Source: Cyclina sinensis (taxonomy: Eukaryota; Mollusca; Bivalvia; Venerida; Veneridae). From it: a stretch of DNA of 64,000 bases. This document shows, one piece after another, positions 10,261 through 24,900 of this stretch. The notes below the pieces were generated by a model. That model saw nothing but the letters and a program-made list of their open reading frames with translations. It did no database searches and was not told where the DNA came from. The stretch covers positions 34,230,607 through 34,294,606 of the forward strand of contig JAAONU010000006.1 in NCBI GenBank assembly GCA_012932295.1. The letters run 5' to 3'. A program made the position numbers and the translations under genes. Numbering within the stretch: the first letter of the stretch is position 1; each line of letters starts with the position of its first letter.

Positions 10261-13200
10261 TCAAATAATCAGTTTCATTCCTTGATTTTCTGGTGTACCA
10301 TTTTTGGATATGATATCAATTTTTCTAATATAATGCCTTCGCTTATTCAACGCCTTAAAATCATATAAATTATTGTCGTTCAGACTGCTAACAAGAAGTT
10401 CATCTCTTAAGGAATATGCGCTGCATGACTCGTTTCTAAGGTTAGCTTCACTTGTAAATACACTGTATCCTAAAAACGTCAAAATGTCTTCACATTGTTG
10501 ATCGATCGCTTTAACAGCTCTGTAATTTAATTGAAATCGCCACCAATTAGTATAATCCCCTCGTTTCCTTTCAACTTTATGATCTTCCTGTAGGATGCCG
10601 CCAATATTAGTAGCCTTTCTTTCAACCATTCTTTGGTCGATACCAAAATAAGAATATAATTCTTTTGCACTGTATTTAAGGTCACCTAGAATGTCTTCAA
10701 AAATTAAAAATGCAAACCTTCCTGGATATTTTTGTTTTAACTCCTCTCCCTTCATAAGGTCGTACTTCATTCTGATACAGAGGTCCTGCGCTTTCAAACT
10801 GATCAAATTAGTATCGTTCTGTGCAGTTTCATTCATTTTGTACCATTTGGTTGTCATTTGGGAATTTATTATCGCACGTGGGTCTCTTATAAGATGGATA
10901 ACCTTCAAGTTATCGTTACGCTCCAGAACATGTTCCAGATTATCAACTGTTAATCGAACGATTTTGGTCGCTCTGTGCTTGGACTGTTTACAAATGTCTT
11001 CCATGGTTTTCAAACACAGAAATTTCGGGTTCCCTTGTGCTTGACAAGATAGGTAAGACCCCCACACAGCCCCTGAAGAACAATTAAAAATATAATAAAT
11101 TTCGATATTTTAAGGAGAGTTTTATGAAAGATGTCCTCTTATACATTCACTATAGTATATAAGTTCATATAAGTTTCTTTTTCGAAACAGAAAAGTACTT
11201 TGCAGTAATAGGAAATAATCATTTAAATACAAATTCAAACATGTTTGTGGGTCAACAGGTTTCTTTTATAACCCAAGGGTATGTGTGACCAAATATTCAG
11301 GGCGTCATGGATTCTCTGATGTGATGCTAAACCTGGAGCCCAGGCAGAGCTATTTATCTTGTCAAAAACGATTAATTGGTATATGCTGTTGTCGTTTGAG
11401 ACTAGATTGTCGGTTGGACAGACGTTCGTCTGACGCTGATACAACTCAAATGAAGAAAAAACATGCATATATAAAATCTATTTTGTAAATAGAAAGTAAA
11501 GGACAATTGTCAACTGCTATCATAAGTTTTTTTCTTGCAATGGTCAATGCATAAATGCTAATGAACATACTATGTGCCGCTGCTATCTAAGTAATAATGT
11601 TATACTTTGAAAAGCAAAAGCATGATCTGTGAGGGTATATTCATTGCTTATTTTACCTGAATATTGAGCAGTCATGTTTTCTGCTACAGCGGAATGCACG
11701 TCTGTGAAGTTACACGAGTATATATTATCAAGCAGCCTGTGTACATTGTCAATGTGCTTCGTTCCAAAATCTCTGAAATAGAAAAAAGACATATGATGCT
11801 AAACTTATATTTTTTTACAAACTAGATTAATTTTTTTTCTTTCGAGATTTATTCATTAAAAAGAAGTCAAGAAGAAATATACAGTTTGCCTGAAAATGAT
11901 GTCGATCAAAAATGATATATTTTGTATGATTTCGCGAACGTTTGTAGTCGCGAAAGCGTCTACGAAATGAAAAAACACGCAATACAGATCCTGAAAAAAA
12001 ATCGGATTGCAGTAATGTTTGTGCCAAAGTTCGATTAAATATTTTACTGTTTTATGGGTTTGAAATTATTGTTTTCCCTCTACACAGATTTTTGTGTGTG
12101 AAATATATGGATGCAATAGCATCCTATACCCAACACTTTAAACATATGTAAAATATGACATCAATGTATGTCAGCAAGTGTCATTATTTCTTATGAAGGA
12201 CATGACATCAAATCGTAATAAACTGTCCACTGATACATGGTTTCGTTCTGTTTTCAAAATCTTAAATCGGATATGAATCACTCAATTTAACCTATCACAG
12301 CTCAGGAACATAAATGGATTTATTGATTTTCTTTCGTGGGAAATGATTTGGTGGTGTCACACCTTAAGTAGTAAAGATTAAAATATCAATTTAGTTTGAA
12401 ATATAGATAAAGGAAGGGTATCAGTGGTCCAGTTGTAATGCGCTGAACTGGTAACCAATGGGTCCCTAGATTGATCTCCCGCTCCTCCACTAACATTACT
12501 AATTGTCTTTCGGATGAGACATTAAATCGAGGTTCTATGAATCATTGCTGTACACATTCCAAAAAGACGAGATGCGTTCTGCATCTTGCACTATTCGCCA
12601 CAATAAAACAACTAATCTCTGAAGGGGGCGTCGGCAATATCGGCAACCTGTATCGACAGTAAACTCAAATAGATAGATAGAGATATAGGTTTCATAAGAA
12701 ATCTTCATCGTGAAGAATAAGGTTGAGACGTACCCGCAGTTGTTATTTCCTACACACACGTATCTGCCCATTAAATAGGACAAGCCGTGGTAGTACCATA
12801 CGGGTTCGTACCAGTAGAACGTGTCGGGATGAAAGGCAAGTAACTGACCAGTGAAACTTGAACCACTGCGCTGGTAAGAGTTAATAAGGATGTCGTACTG
12901 GTGTGAATTTGCATCATCTGGAAAATATTCACATAAATATATAATCTATAATGTAGGACTTGACGATATGTTTACAATGTATTATGATCCTTAGTATATG
13001 ATATGAATTTATGATACAGTACTTTTACATTAAGTATATAACGAAATGTCAAAGGTTTACGAAATCTAAAACCATATATCGAGCAGAATAACTGATGATT
13101 AAGTAATCACTCAATAACTTAAATGAATAACAGAACACAAATGCCGATTATAAAACAGAACAGACCCTGAATTACATATGTATATTTTATATGTTCGATG

Positions 13201-14070
13201 TAAAAGTCAAATTTTACTGCTTATTGTAAATTCGGTGTCTCATTGTTTATATTGATTTGCTTAAAGAACGGAACTGCTTATTTCACTTCCGTATACAAGA
13301 AACTGAATTTTAATTATAACATTTGAGAATGGGTCGACAACACTGCTTGAAATTTAGTGGGTCTGAACTCCGTATCTGTTATAGCGGTTACTTCCCCTGA
13401 TCAGTACAGAATCAAAGCGTGACGTAAACGGTGCGGAGTTTGATTTATGACGTAGGTCTAACACCACTAAATTCATGTAACACTCAAACTTTATACGGAA
13501 TGAAATGATCTATGTAAGGAAGAATGTATGAAAAACTACCTGTTGTATATTTTGAAATCGTCGTGGGCTCTTTGTATGTATCAACGGATTTAAGTTGTCT
13601 GTTGTTTCCCGAGTACGAACGTCTTGGGTCGTAGGTTTGATGGCCGCCTGAATATTCAATACAAAAATCTTGTAAATTATAACCCAACTAATTCTGATAT
13701 AAAATAAATGTCATAAAATAAAACTTTTGTTTTTTAATTAAATGCAAAATATTTTTTATTACAGCAACTTTGCCAAAATAAACATTGAAGCGGAGGGGTT
13801 TTTCATTTCTACAGAAAATAGTACATCCGATTGGGATAAATGACAGACTGTGTTACGACGGATTTTTTTTTAAAAAGGCAAAACATATGTAAAAAAAGGA
13901 AAAAAAGCAAACTTGTTTATTAATTTACACATACCTTTTTTGAAAAGTGTACATGCAATCAACAATAGCAATAGAAACCAAACAAGAGCCAGGCTTCGAA
14001 TAGTAGTCTTTATCATGAATCCTTGATGTAGGAATATTCTTAATCCACGTATTCTCATGTTTAAGCTCAA
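10261..14070 (-). CDS. Golgi carbohydrate sulfotransferase (CHST family), five exons, 451 aa
   Basis: Exons on the minus strand: 14070-13935, 13647-13540, 12917-12734, 11772-11657, 11072-10261. The phases close exactly (1356 bp, 451 aa plus TAA). The product is a type II membrane protein. It has a short cytoplasmic tail, an anchor at about residues 27-42 (LALVWFLLLLLIACTLF) and a polar stem to about residue 88. Residues 94-103 (NSYQRSGSSF) match the 5'-phosphosulfate-binding loop of PAPS-dependent enzymes. Residues 239-252 (VIHLIRDPRAIINS) match the 3'-phosphate-binding motif. The family transfers sulfate from PAPS to glycan sugars in the Golgi; the acceptor sugar cannot be read from sequence. 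The start at 14070 could instead be the in-frame ATG at 14058. It lies 1.8 kb downstream of the SLC5 gene on the same strand, with no sign of co-transcription. Confidence 0.9.
12418..12675 (+). mobile_element. tRNA-headed SINE (family A) in sulfotransferase intron 3
   Basis: It begins with TCAGTGGTCCAGTTGTAATGCG (tRNA-like head), continues through CACTAACATTACTAATTGTC and GAGACATTAAATCGAGG, and ends near TAGATAGATAG. It ends about 60 bp from the exon 3 donor. Confidence 0.75.
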
Positions 14071-14589
14071 AAATTTGATTTATAATCACCACATGTTCTA
14101 TAACATACCCAGTTAGCTTGACATTTGAATCTCGAATTTACAAAATGATTATTATCCAATAATTTAGCCCGCGGTATGTTCACGTCACTTTTCAAATGAA
14201 ATATAAAACCAAATGTGATGTAATATTAGATGCGAAGTCTGAAGCCGAAAGTTTAATAGTTTCCTGTTTGTGGTGTGAGGTGTTAGAAATCGGCGTCAAA
14301 ATGATAAAATGTTAAAGGCATGAAAACTTCTCATACGCCGTCAATTTTATGAAATTCTACGTAACAAAATATTTAAAAGTCTTACTGCCTCCTCTTTAAC
14401 TAAAAGTAATGCGTTATAAAAAAAATCGACGTTGTCCTTCTTTTTAAAGTTAGCTTTTTATTTTTATTTTTGTTCGAACCTATGCAAAAATTGGTACACT
14501 TTTCATCTTCAGTCTGCTCAAAATTTACTTTTACAATGAAAACATTTTTAGCTAGATTTTTTTCGAAGAAAAAAATCGAGTTATTGTTA

Positions 14590-14840
14590 TAGGCAGGGTG
14601 TCGTTGCCGTTGCCGTCAGAAAACTTAAACATTGATCATATTTTTTATTCCTTTGTGGATTGTCTTCTAACTTAGACACAACAAACCTTTAGACAAGACT
14701 TTCAAGTAGACCAGACTAAACTTGATCTTGACACATAAATGACCTTCACCTTCAAGGTCAAAATATTGAATTTTGCTAAAATTGGCTATCACTTTATTAT
14801 TAATAGGTGGATTGTCTTCATGCTTGGACACAACAACATA
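14590..14840. repeat. Diverged fragment of an ATGCCCC-type tandem-core repeat
   Basis: Two degenerate units share TTGTGGATTGTCTTCT, CTTGGACACAACA and TGACCTTCACCTTCAAGGTCA with the array at 45610-46422. It lies in the interval between the sulfotransferase start and the SLC5 stop. Confidence 0.6.
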
Positions 14841-15906
14841 AATAAATATAGGAGTGAATTACACGTCGGACCCCTAGCGGTACGAGTTCTATTAACACCA
14901 TTAACTAACAGAATGGATCTGAGGTTGTCCTCCGACGGTGAGTGAAAAATGAAAATTTTTTTATGATGTAATTATCATGATATGAACGCAGTCAAGGTTA
15001 TTCGGGTAACTTTTAAACATTCTGGCATTGATGCAAAATCATGAATTTCCTTTTTTTTCGTACAAAAAATTTTCAGATCTTAAATTCGCAAGCAAGACAA
15101 TATTAAATGAAATGACGAATTTAACCCTGTAGATTTTTTAACGTTAATGTATGCGACATACAATGTGTGTAGTCAATGGATTTGAGGATTGAATAGACAG
15201 AGCCAAAAGGAAATACAGTTCATATTTACATGACTTTTATTTCGTCAGATCTATGTGGTTAGAAATGAGAATAAAAATAAATTGCCTGGAATATATGCAT
15301 TTTGAACAATTATAGATATGCGAAGCGTTTATGGTACGATTAAGTAGATTCAAATGTGGTTGTGTTTATATGTATAAAATGCACTCATTGCAACGAAACT
15401 GGCGATGTTATTCGACCTAAACCGACATAGGTAATCAATTTTATCCATTAGACAACTGGTTTTAAAGTGACTAGAAAAGGTATGATATTAAAGCGCTCCC
15501 TTAAATGTGACCTTGACATTTGGGAAAAAACCTGCAAGTTGGAAACTGTACATCAAGATTCAAACATTTGTCATATATTAAGTGTAATGAAAACAGTGGC
15601 CTTGAAGATCGGGCTTTCTTCTATCAGGAATAATCCTCTTGGGTGAATCGTTTGTAATCAGTAAGAAAAATGACACTACTTTGTACAAGTATGTAGTAGG
15701 ACTGAGAAGAAGAAGAATTGCCGGTATATTAATGCCACGGTAAATATGTCAACTTCTTGTTACTTTAGAAACATTCTTTGAAAACAAAATATTAATGCTC
15801 ATATGACACATGATGACCGGAAATAACCGTGATATCTATTAAGGTCAATTAACAGCGAATAATATTATATTATAGCATTAAAATTTGGCGTCTATAAATA
15901 AAATGT
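14841..15906. other. Intergenic between sulfotransferase and SLC5 gene
   Basis: AT-rich, with no exon-like frames or clear repeats. An AATAAA-type poly(A) signal for the SLC5 gene would lie here but I cannot single one out. Confidence 0.4.
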
Positions 15907-18900
15907 TTAGCGATAGAAGCCCGTTATAAAAGCTACAACAACAACAAGAAACACAGCAGATATATTCAAACATGTGGAAGCGGTTGTATTCTGTGTCAGG
16001 AAATGTTTGATATGTTCCATGCTAAATTTCTGGTCCGCTGTACTGTCCGTCTGTACACTACATATATTCCCAAAGCATCTTCTTATAAATGTTAAATTCT
16101 TTTCATTTTCGAACTGTCCATCTTGTAACAGATCTGCAATTAAAGACGGACAGAAGTCAAACAAAACAAAAAGTGGAAGGAACTACATTTGTTCCACCCT
16201 TACTCATTTGGTAGTTAAAACATCCCCGCTGACTTGCAAATTAAATAAACAGTGTCCAGGTACAATATACATACAGAGCCAAATATGGAACACCGCAAGA
16301 TGTAACGTAAAAAAGCAGTGTACATGTAAACATGCGAATAGAGAGCAGATACTATTTTTTTCGACATAACTATTTCAATCTGTCTATCTGAGTCAATTTT
16401 TCGTCGGTACCGGTTTCCAATATAAATGACTGCCCTAGTAGGTTCACTGTTGTACAGCGTTCACCGGAAATAGCCCATCAAAATGTCTAAAACGAAAGTA
16501 AAATCGCCGATGTGGAGTTCACCCAAGGTAATGTTTCAGCTTATTTCTCCATCATATCTTTATCGATTTCTCCAAACTAAACAATATTGTGAAGCTAAAT
16601 ATGTCTGGTTTTAGACCAGTAGTTGCTTTTTTCTGCAAGTTGGGTATTTTTTGAGTAATTGGCGATAAATTGTGGCCTCGTTGTTGACTTTTGCGAACAA
16701 TGTTGATATTTTCCACTAAATCAAGCCCGAAACGCATTTGCTGTGTCAAAATCCATCTTGATTTATCAAACATAGACTTTCCTCCACTTGTATTAGAGCG
16801 GCCATTCACCAACTCGAGCTACTTTTTACAAAATTTGCGAAAAACAGTCATGCCTTGTGTACGGGGTCTAGCAACAAAATAAATTCAAGTGAACGGGGTG
16901 TAGTAGTTCAATGTACAGTGTTTAGTAGCATGTGTACGGTGTCTAGTAGCAACATCTTTTTCAAATTTTAGTCTTTATTTTATTAGTTTTATTTGGAAAG
17001 GTCTCGTTTCAGACTAAAACATGGAGAAGTTGGGAGAAAAAGAATAAGACTCGGAGTTGTTTGGTAAATAATTTATCTAATAAGTTTTTTTTTTAGCCTA
17101 AAACACAAATGCAATAGTATGAGAACTACGTTTTCTTATTTTATATTCGCACCATCACAAACATAAGCTGAATAGTGTCGGTCGGTATTTATAAGACAGG
17201 TCGAAGAGCGGATCGGTGGTCTAGTGGTAAAAGCACTGGACTCGTAATCGATGGGTCGCAGGTTCAACACCCCCACCTCCCCTCCCCCCCAGCTTCTACA
17301 ACTAACATTACTAGATGGACCTCTTTAGTACTGGTTCTAACCAGGAATAATTTCCCATGTATTGGTTCTTTTCACCGGGCACGTTAAAGAACCTGGCGAT
17401 GTCTATGTGGTGGGCGCGTCAGTATCATGCAATATTGGTCACTAATACAAACCATCAGTTTTCTGACCCACTCGCCGTATGGAAATGTCCGAGTGCGAGT
17501 ATTTACTTGCCTACTTACAAGGCAGGTCGGTAATTGATCATACACTTAAGAGATTGTGTACGAGTGTCATTTTGTACAAAACGGCATTAACAGGTGTTTT
17601 CCATAAAACCGTTTTAGCCGTCTTGCAGGTATACACTATATGACGACTTAGAGACATTTCAGAATGATGATTTGACCGATTTTAATTTGACAGACTGTTA
17701 AACATTTAGCTTCAAGGTTTACGATCAACTGCACGTACACGTTTTACTAAACGTACGCGTGTACGTTCAGGATGTGTTCCGTAACCTTACTACCTATAGT
17801 TATGCAGTATGTGGTCCGTTATTATCTACACACTGAACCGTGTCAGAGTTTGCATTTTAAGTCATTATCATCATCAACAGAAGCAGAAGTATTGTATTTG
17901 TCAATTAAGTATGAAATATACTGCACGCAATTACAAGTTGGGTCACCTAAGTTTAACTGCAACAAATTATCGTTAAGAATATGAGCAAGTTTTTATAGCC
18001 AGTGATCTAGTCTTCTCCTATAAGACAAAAAAAAACTAGTCAAGGAAAATATTTTACCAGGTTATCATACTTGTTTGTTTTTAAATGAAGTCTCAAGACC
18101 GGTTTAAGGATAAGACCAGGTACACTAACTTATTTAACAATGCATAACTCTACATTCTTAAGTACTAATTAAGCCAAATTTTACAGTTTAACTAAGTTCT
18201 ATCAATGTTGGAATGAAATAAGGAATATAGAGTTAAATATTTTTCTTTAAACTTATGATCATGCATCAAAAGTGTTGTAGGCGGGCGGCAAACGGCGTAC
18301 TAAGTGTTAAATTGAAATATAAACATTATAAATACTTGAATATTAATCATGATTTGCAAACAAATAAAATGTTTCGTTTTACGCTCCCTGCCCTCTTCGA
18401 CACTAATTGCAATTCTTTAATCAGCTGATGTGTGTGCACTGGTACTGAAGTTAATTTGCATTTTGCAGAAAATGACATTCGTTTACCTACTATACCCCGT
18501 ACACTCACAAGACAGTTTTCAATCTACACCCCGTACAGAACCGTGCTAGACCCCGTACACAAGGCATGACTATTTTTCGCAAATTTTGTAAAAAGTAGCT
18601 CGAGCTGGTGAATTGCCGCTCTAATACAAGTGGAGGAAAGTCTATATTTGATAAATCAAGATGGATTTTGACACAGCAAATGCGTTTCGGGCTTGATTTA
18701 GTGGAAAATATCATCATTGTTCGCAAAAGTCAACAACGAGGCCACAATTTATCGCCAATTACTCAAAAAATACCCAACTTGCAGAAAAAAGCAACTACTG
18801 GTCTAAAACCAGACATATTTAGCTTCACAATATTGTTTAGTTTGGAGAAATCGATAAAGATATGATGGAGAAATAAGCTGAAATATTACCTTGGGTGAAC

Positions 18901-21900
18901 TCCACATCGGCGATTTTACTTTCGTTTTAGACATTTTGATGGGCTATTTCCGGTGAACGCTGTACAACAGTGAGGTTATTGATGGGAATACCTCAAGATC
19001 CAGAAATCATTCCATTTCAGAGACAATAGCGGTTCTTTTACATGCTAAGTGAATCAATGGACCTAATTATTTTGTCTCATCCGAAGAGCAATTAGAAGTG
19101 CCAGTGGCATTGGCCATAGCCACAAGCTTAGTTTCATATATTTCCTTAGAGTTGGGTTATGTACTAATCCCAGTCAACAAATTTTAAACAAAACTGAACT
19201 ATGGTTTAATCCGGATTGAAATATTGGCAGGTGCAGTCAGTAAAATTGTTGGGTTATGATTATGCAGGTTAGTTTTTTCTAGCCCGTACATGTTTTATCT
19301 TCATAACATTCAGGTGGCTTTACCAGTTATAGAATGCAATAAGAAATGTTTACGTGGCTCTTCCGTGTGCCGAAGTGTGGGTTTAACTTGGTCCATTTCA
19401 AACGATGTGTCAGGTTCATACTCGCTTCTTCTGGTCTCGGGAGAATGCTTCGTCCACCACGTCACGCCTTTTAGCTGAAAGATTATGCTTTTTATTATAG
19501 TAACTGCCGTTTTCTTTGTGCAAAGCAAATACATGTACAATGAACTTCAAGCTTGCAAAGTACTTGTATGAGTCATTTATACCTAGCACCTCACAGCAAT
19601 AATATATCCGATTCCATAACTAAACATACAGTGAAGACCCGCTTTTTAGGCCAGTCAAAAAGTCTTATAAATGAATCGTTTTATTAGCGGGTCTCTTTTG
19701 TTCGATGTTTAGAAGAAAACAAATGAAACAATTAAAATTACTCTAAACGTCATAATTCTTCGCTTTGTTTTTGGCTTAGTGAACACATGCATCAAAAGAC
19801 TTTTAACCGGCGTGAACTTTACCTTTTCTTCAGTTCGAGGTTCAGTGAACAGACTGATCACAGTGATCACAATCGCCGTGAACAAAAGTTGCAGCTGCAC
19901 ATAATAGCTGTAATGCAGTTTGTTAAGAAACGCTGGCCTGTCGTCTGCTTCCCCACAAGGTGGCGATGGGTACACGAGTTCCACAACCAAGCGGGCTATA
20001 CCACTCAGGTGACCGAGAATTATACCAAAAAATGCGCCCTGGAATTTAAAAAAAAATACTGTAAGATGTTATTTTTGATTTTTTAATTATAACACCAAAA
20101 ATAGTTACTCGTAAAGATGATATTGAAAAAAATAATTGTATGAGGTGTTTCAGGGCCGGATCCAGAAATTTTTGACTGGGGAGGGGTGGGGCTTGGGGGA
20201 AGGTACTTCTGTAGAGGCGGTTTGGGAAAATTTTCTAAAAAGGTGGACTAAATGGCTCATTCTGGTGCATTTTAGGCATAAAAATATAATGAAATTTGTG
20301 TGAGAATTTAAAAGAAATATACTGGTATTTTTTGAAATGTTCAACTAAAGCAAAAAACATATGACAAGTTTTAACTTTTTTATTTTATATTTATAAAGTC
20401 CTCTGAAACAAATAATTTATCAATAAATTAATTTTCATAACAAATAACAACGTCATCACATTATCCAATCTCCTCGCAGAGATCTACCCTTCATTCTTTG
20501 GAAAGATCTCTGCAGACCACGGGTTAACCTTAGCTGGATTTCAGCTATATAAACATGTATGAACTTTTTTAAAGAATTTTTTTCTTCTCTGTTTAGTTTA
20601 GTTACAATTGGAACTGCATCGATTAAACATGCCTGTGTGTAATGAAATTTTAAAAAATGTAACTTGAAAAAAAGTTTAAAATATTGTTTATTTACTTTCG
20701 ACCATCATCACGTGACATGATTTTCGGCAGTGATTACTGTACTGAAAGTATGGAAGGGAAGTAACCGCTGTGTGGAATTTGCACCATTCGGAACAACTCG
20801 GGCGACTTCAATATGTCTTTATACGAAGTTGTCGGAAAAGGCCGAGTTATTACGATTGGAGTTTGCACAATATCATCAGGCAACTGATCGTGGCCAGCAG
20901 ACGCCCATTTAACAACTTTATCAAATACGTCAAGGTTACTAGACGCTTAAAAACTATACATCATGATCAGTCTTGAGAATTCTCTGATAATCCGTGTCGC
21001 CGAATATACGGTACACTGTATAATATACACGGCTATAAAGTTGCGAACTCGTTATCAGTTGTTACGCAATATTGCATGACCATTGCAAATTGAAAGGTTG
21101 ACTGTTTTTCTGTTACGAGGTGAAAAGAGCTGAGAAAAATGTTTAAGAGTCTTTGAAAATGAGCCCTTTTATTTTTTTTACAAACGGGCCATCTGGGGGG
21201 GGGGGGGGGGCTTGGGCCCTATAAGCCCCCCCCCCAGTAAATCCGGGCCTGTGTTTGAACTTTGACAGTCCGAAGATATTTGTATCATGAATCGAGGGCT
21301 ATCAAGATCGCCTTGACAAGGTATAATTTGTGCGAAATCTGGAAAAAAAGCTATTCTGCCTATAGTCTGATTGGATCAAGTTTTCAAAATGGCTTGTTAT
21401 GTAAATTTTAATTAAAACAATTGTGTACTGTCATCCCTTCTATCACAATAATTTGTCTTTGATTGGATTTTGTAATAGAATAAGAAGCCATGTCTTTAAC
21501 TCGTTCAGAAAGCGGTCCAACACCTCCCACAGTTTAATTTCCTAATACACCTACATCTTTTGATTGCTTACTGTTTCAGTGGTCCTTTTCCAGAAAATCG
21601 ACAGAAGAAAGAGAACACCTAAAGGCGAGCCAATGTAGCCCTCCACGGCCACCATATAGTTAAATAGTCTGCCACTTTGAAACGCCTTCACCATGGGTAC
21701 CCACAGTATCGCTATCACACACATGATAATCACAAACACTCTGCAAAAATAATTCATTGTTATATAAATTTCAAAATTCAATCATTGGCTCAGTTTTCTT
21801 AAAGTGTGAAGCATATTTCTTTGGAAGCTTTGGAAGCATATGAAATTATGATATTTAAGATTTGTTTATTTTGCCCAGCATTAGGTAAAGGTAAAAGTCG

Positions 21901-24900
21901 TACAAAAGTCAGCAACACGAAGAAAACATAAAACAAAGACCATTTAAACCTATCAGTCTAAAGTGTTCTCGTTACCATGTCGATAGGCTACAAATCCCTT
22001 GAAATATATGTTCTTTTCTGGAATTATGTTCCCATTGTGAGTAGTACAGAACAGTCTGCAAGTTACGTGGTTTAGTTTGGCATGCATTTTCAATGGTATC
22101 TGCTTGGTGAAAAAAGAATGACCTTTTCAATAATTAAGAGGGTAATATGTAATATAAACAATTTATAAATCAAAGCTTGGTCACACAATTATATAACAGA
22201 GCGAACTTGAGCACTGCGGCGATTTTTATTTACCGTCCGACAATAAGTAACTCTCTCTGTGAAGCCTTGGTACGAATCTTTCTCCATATGTCCATTGTGA
22301 ATACTGTACTTGCACTGTTGAATATAGAAGTTAATGAACTCATAATGGCCGACAACATGACCGCTAATAGCAAACCACGTGCTCCTGGAAAAAAGAAGAT
22401 TTCATTGCTTGTTTAATCAAAGCACTGAAAGTACTGATGGGGGGCGAAGAATGAATACAATGAAGAGTTTCAATTTTATATTTTACCGGTACTAGGGAAA
22501 CAAGATTTTTCATTTACAAAAATAGGTCTCTGAACTTAGGAACAGCATTTTGCTTTTTACATTCAGGACAATCACCTGTGCAAAGCAAAAAAATACAAAA
22601 CTAATAATATTTTGACAGTTACAGCCTTTAATACATGAGATTGTAACTTTGCCTACATAGTCATCAGCAGGAAGAGATTTGAAAACAGACAAGAACACGA
22701 GGTCAATATAACATTTACTCTAGAATATAAAATAAATGAGATCAGACTAGTATATACCAGTGGTTTTATGCATAGGAACAAATTTTAAACAAGAGGGCCA
22801 TGATGGCCCTGGATCGCTCACCTGAGTACTTTGGCTGTAGGTTTGCTGTTAAGCAGTATTTCATTTTTTAATTGAAAATATATAAGTGCCTACAAACCAA
22901 ATATATAAAATATCAGTCAATAAATAAAGGCTCTATGACAGAAAGTAGAAATATCTATTATAAGCTATGGTGACCTTGACCTTGACCAAGTGACCTCAAA
23001 CCCTACCAATGGGTAGAGGTCCATGCAAGGAACCTATATACTGAATATCAAAGATATTGGTCTATAACCGAAGGCTTTATGAGGTACAGTAGATAAATCT
23101 ATTTTTAGCCTCCGTGACCTTTAACCTAATCCAATAATTTGAAAAAGCTTGATAAAGCTTGCTTCATGCCAAATTTTAAAATTCTAGGTCTTGTGGTTTC
23201 AGACAAGAAGATTTTTAAAGATTTTCTTCTATATTGTTATTTAAAACTTGTGACCCCTCGGGCGGGGCCAATAGTGACCCTAGAGATTTTTTCTAACAAA
23301 CTTGGTAGAGGTCCACTAGACAATGCTACACACCAAATATCTAAGCTCTATAACTTACGGTTTCTGACAAGAAGATTTTTTTAGATTTTCTTATATAACT
23401 CTATGTTAAACTAGTGGCCCCTGGGGCAGGGCCATTTTTGACTCAGAGGCCAGGATTTGAACAAACTTGGTAGAGGTCCACTAGACAATGCTACATACCA
23501 AATATCTTAACTGTAGGCCTTCTTGTTTCTGACAAGAAGATTTTTTAGTTTTTCTTATATAACTCTATGTAAAACAAGTGACCCCCGGGGAGGGGCCATT
23601 TTTGACCCAGAGGCCAGGATTTGAACAAATTTGGTAGAGGTCCACTAGACAATGCTTCACACCAAATATCTAAGCTCTATAATTTACGGTTTCTGACAAG
23701 AAGATTTTTTAAGATTTTCCTATATAACTCTATGTAAAACTAGTGGCCCCTTGTTCGGGGTCATTTTTGACCCAGAGGCCAGGATTTGAACAAACTTGGT
23801 AGAGGTCCACTAGACAATGCTTCACACCAAATATCTAAGCTCTATAACTTATGGTTTCTGACAAGAAGATTTTTTAAGATTTTCCTATATAACTCTATGT
23901 AAAACTAGTGGCCCCTGGGGCGGGGCCATTTTTGACCCAGAGGACAGGATTTGAACAAACTTGGTAGAGGTTCACTAGACAATGCTACACACCAAATATC
24001 TAAGCTCTATAACTTACGGTTTCTGACAAGAAGATTTTTTAAGATTTTCCTATATAACTTTATGTAAAACTAGTGGCCCCTGGGGCGGGGTCATTTTTGA
24101 CCCAGAGGCCAGGATTTGAACAAACTTGGTAGAAGTCCACTAGACAATGCTTCACACCAAATATCTAAGCTCTATAACTTATGGTTTCTGACAAGAAGAT
24201 TTTTTTTAGATTTTCTTATATAACTCTATGTAAAACTAGTGGCCCCTGTGGCGGGGCCCAGAGGACAGGATTTGAACAAACTTGGTAGAGGTCCACTAGA
24301 CAATGCTACACACCAAATATCTAAGCTCTATAACTTACGGTTTCTGACAAGAAGATTTTTTTAAGATTTTCCTATATAACTCTATGTAAAACAAGAGACC
24401 CCCGGGGCGGGGCCATTTTTGACACAGAGGCCATGATTTGAACAAACTTGGTAGAGGTCCACTATACAATGCTACATACCAAATATCTTAACTCTAGGCC
24501 TTGTGGTTTCTGACAAGAAGATTTTCAAGTTTTCCCTATATAACTTTATGTAAAATCAACTGACCCCTGGGGTGGGGTCAGTTTTGTCCCCAGGGACATA
24601 ATGTGAACAAACTTGGTAGAGGTCCACTAAATGATGCTTCATACCAAATATCAAAGCTCCAGGCCTTGTGGTTTCGGTGAAGAAGATTTTTAAAGATCCA
24701 ACTTATAAAATCTATTTTTAGCTCCAGTGAACCAGAAATGCAATGGACCAGAACCATTTGAACAATCTTGGTAGAGCTTCATGCAAGGAACATCCCAGGC
24801 AAGTTTCATTAAATTTGCCCCATTGGTTTCAGAGGAGATGTCGTTTGAATGAAAAGTTGACGACGGACGGACAGACGACGGACAAAGACCAATCAGAAAA

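Noticed and set aside
10691..11044. Plus-strand 117-residue frame
   Set aside because: Antisense of the sulfotransferase final exon, which carries the 3'-phosphate-binding motif.
16552..18865. Two homologous 85-86-residue ORFs in opposite orientation
   Set aside because: They are the two inverted arms of the long-TIR element read from mirror positions. Similarity follows from the inverted repeat and does not show a gene pair.
19290..19478. Plus-strand cysteine-rich frame that looked like a PAN/apple domain
   Set aside because: The same DNA on the minus strand is SLC5 exon 14 with correct splice sites and phase on both sides; the plus frame is a shadow.
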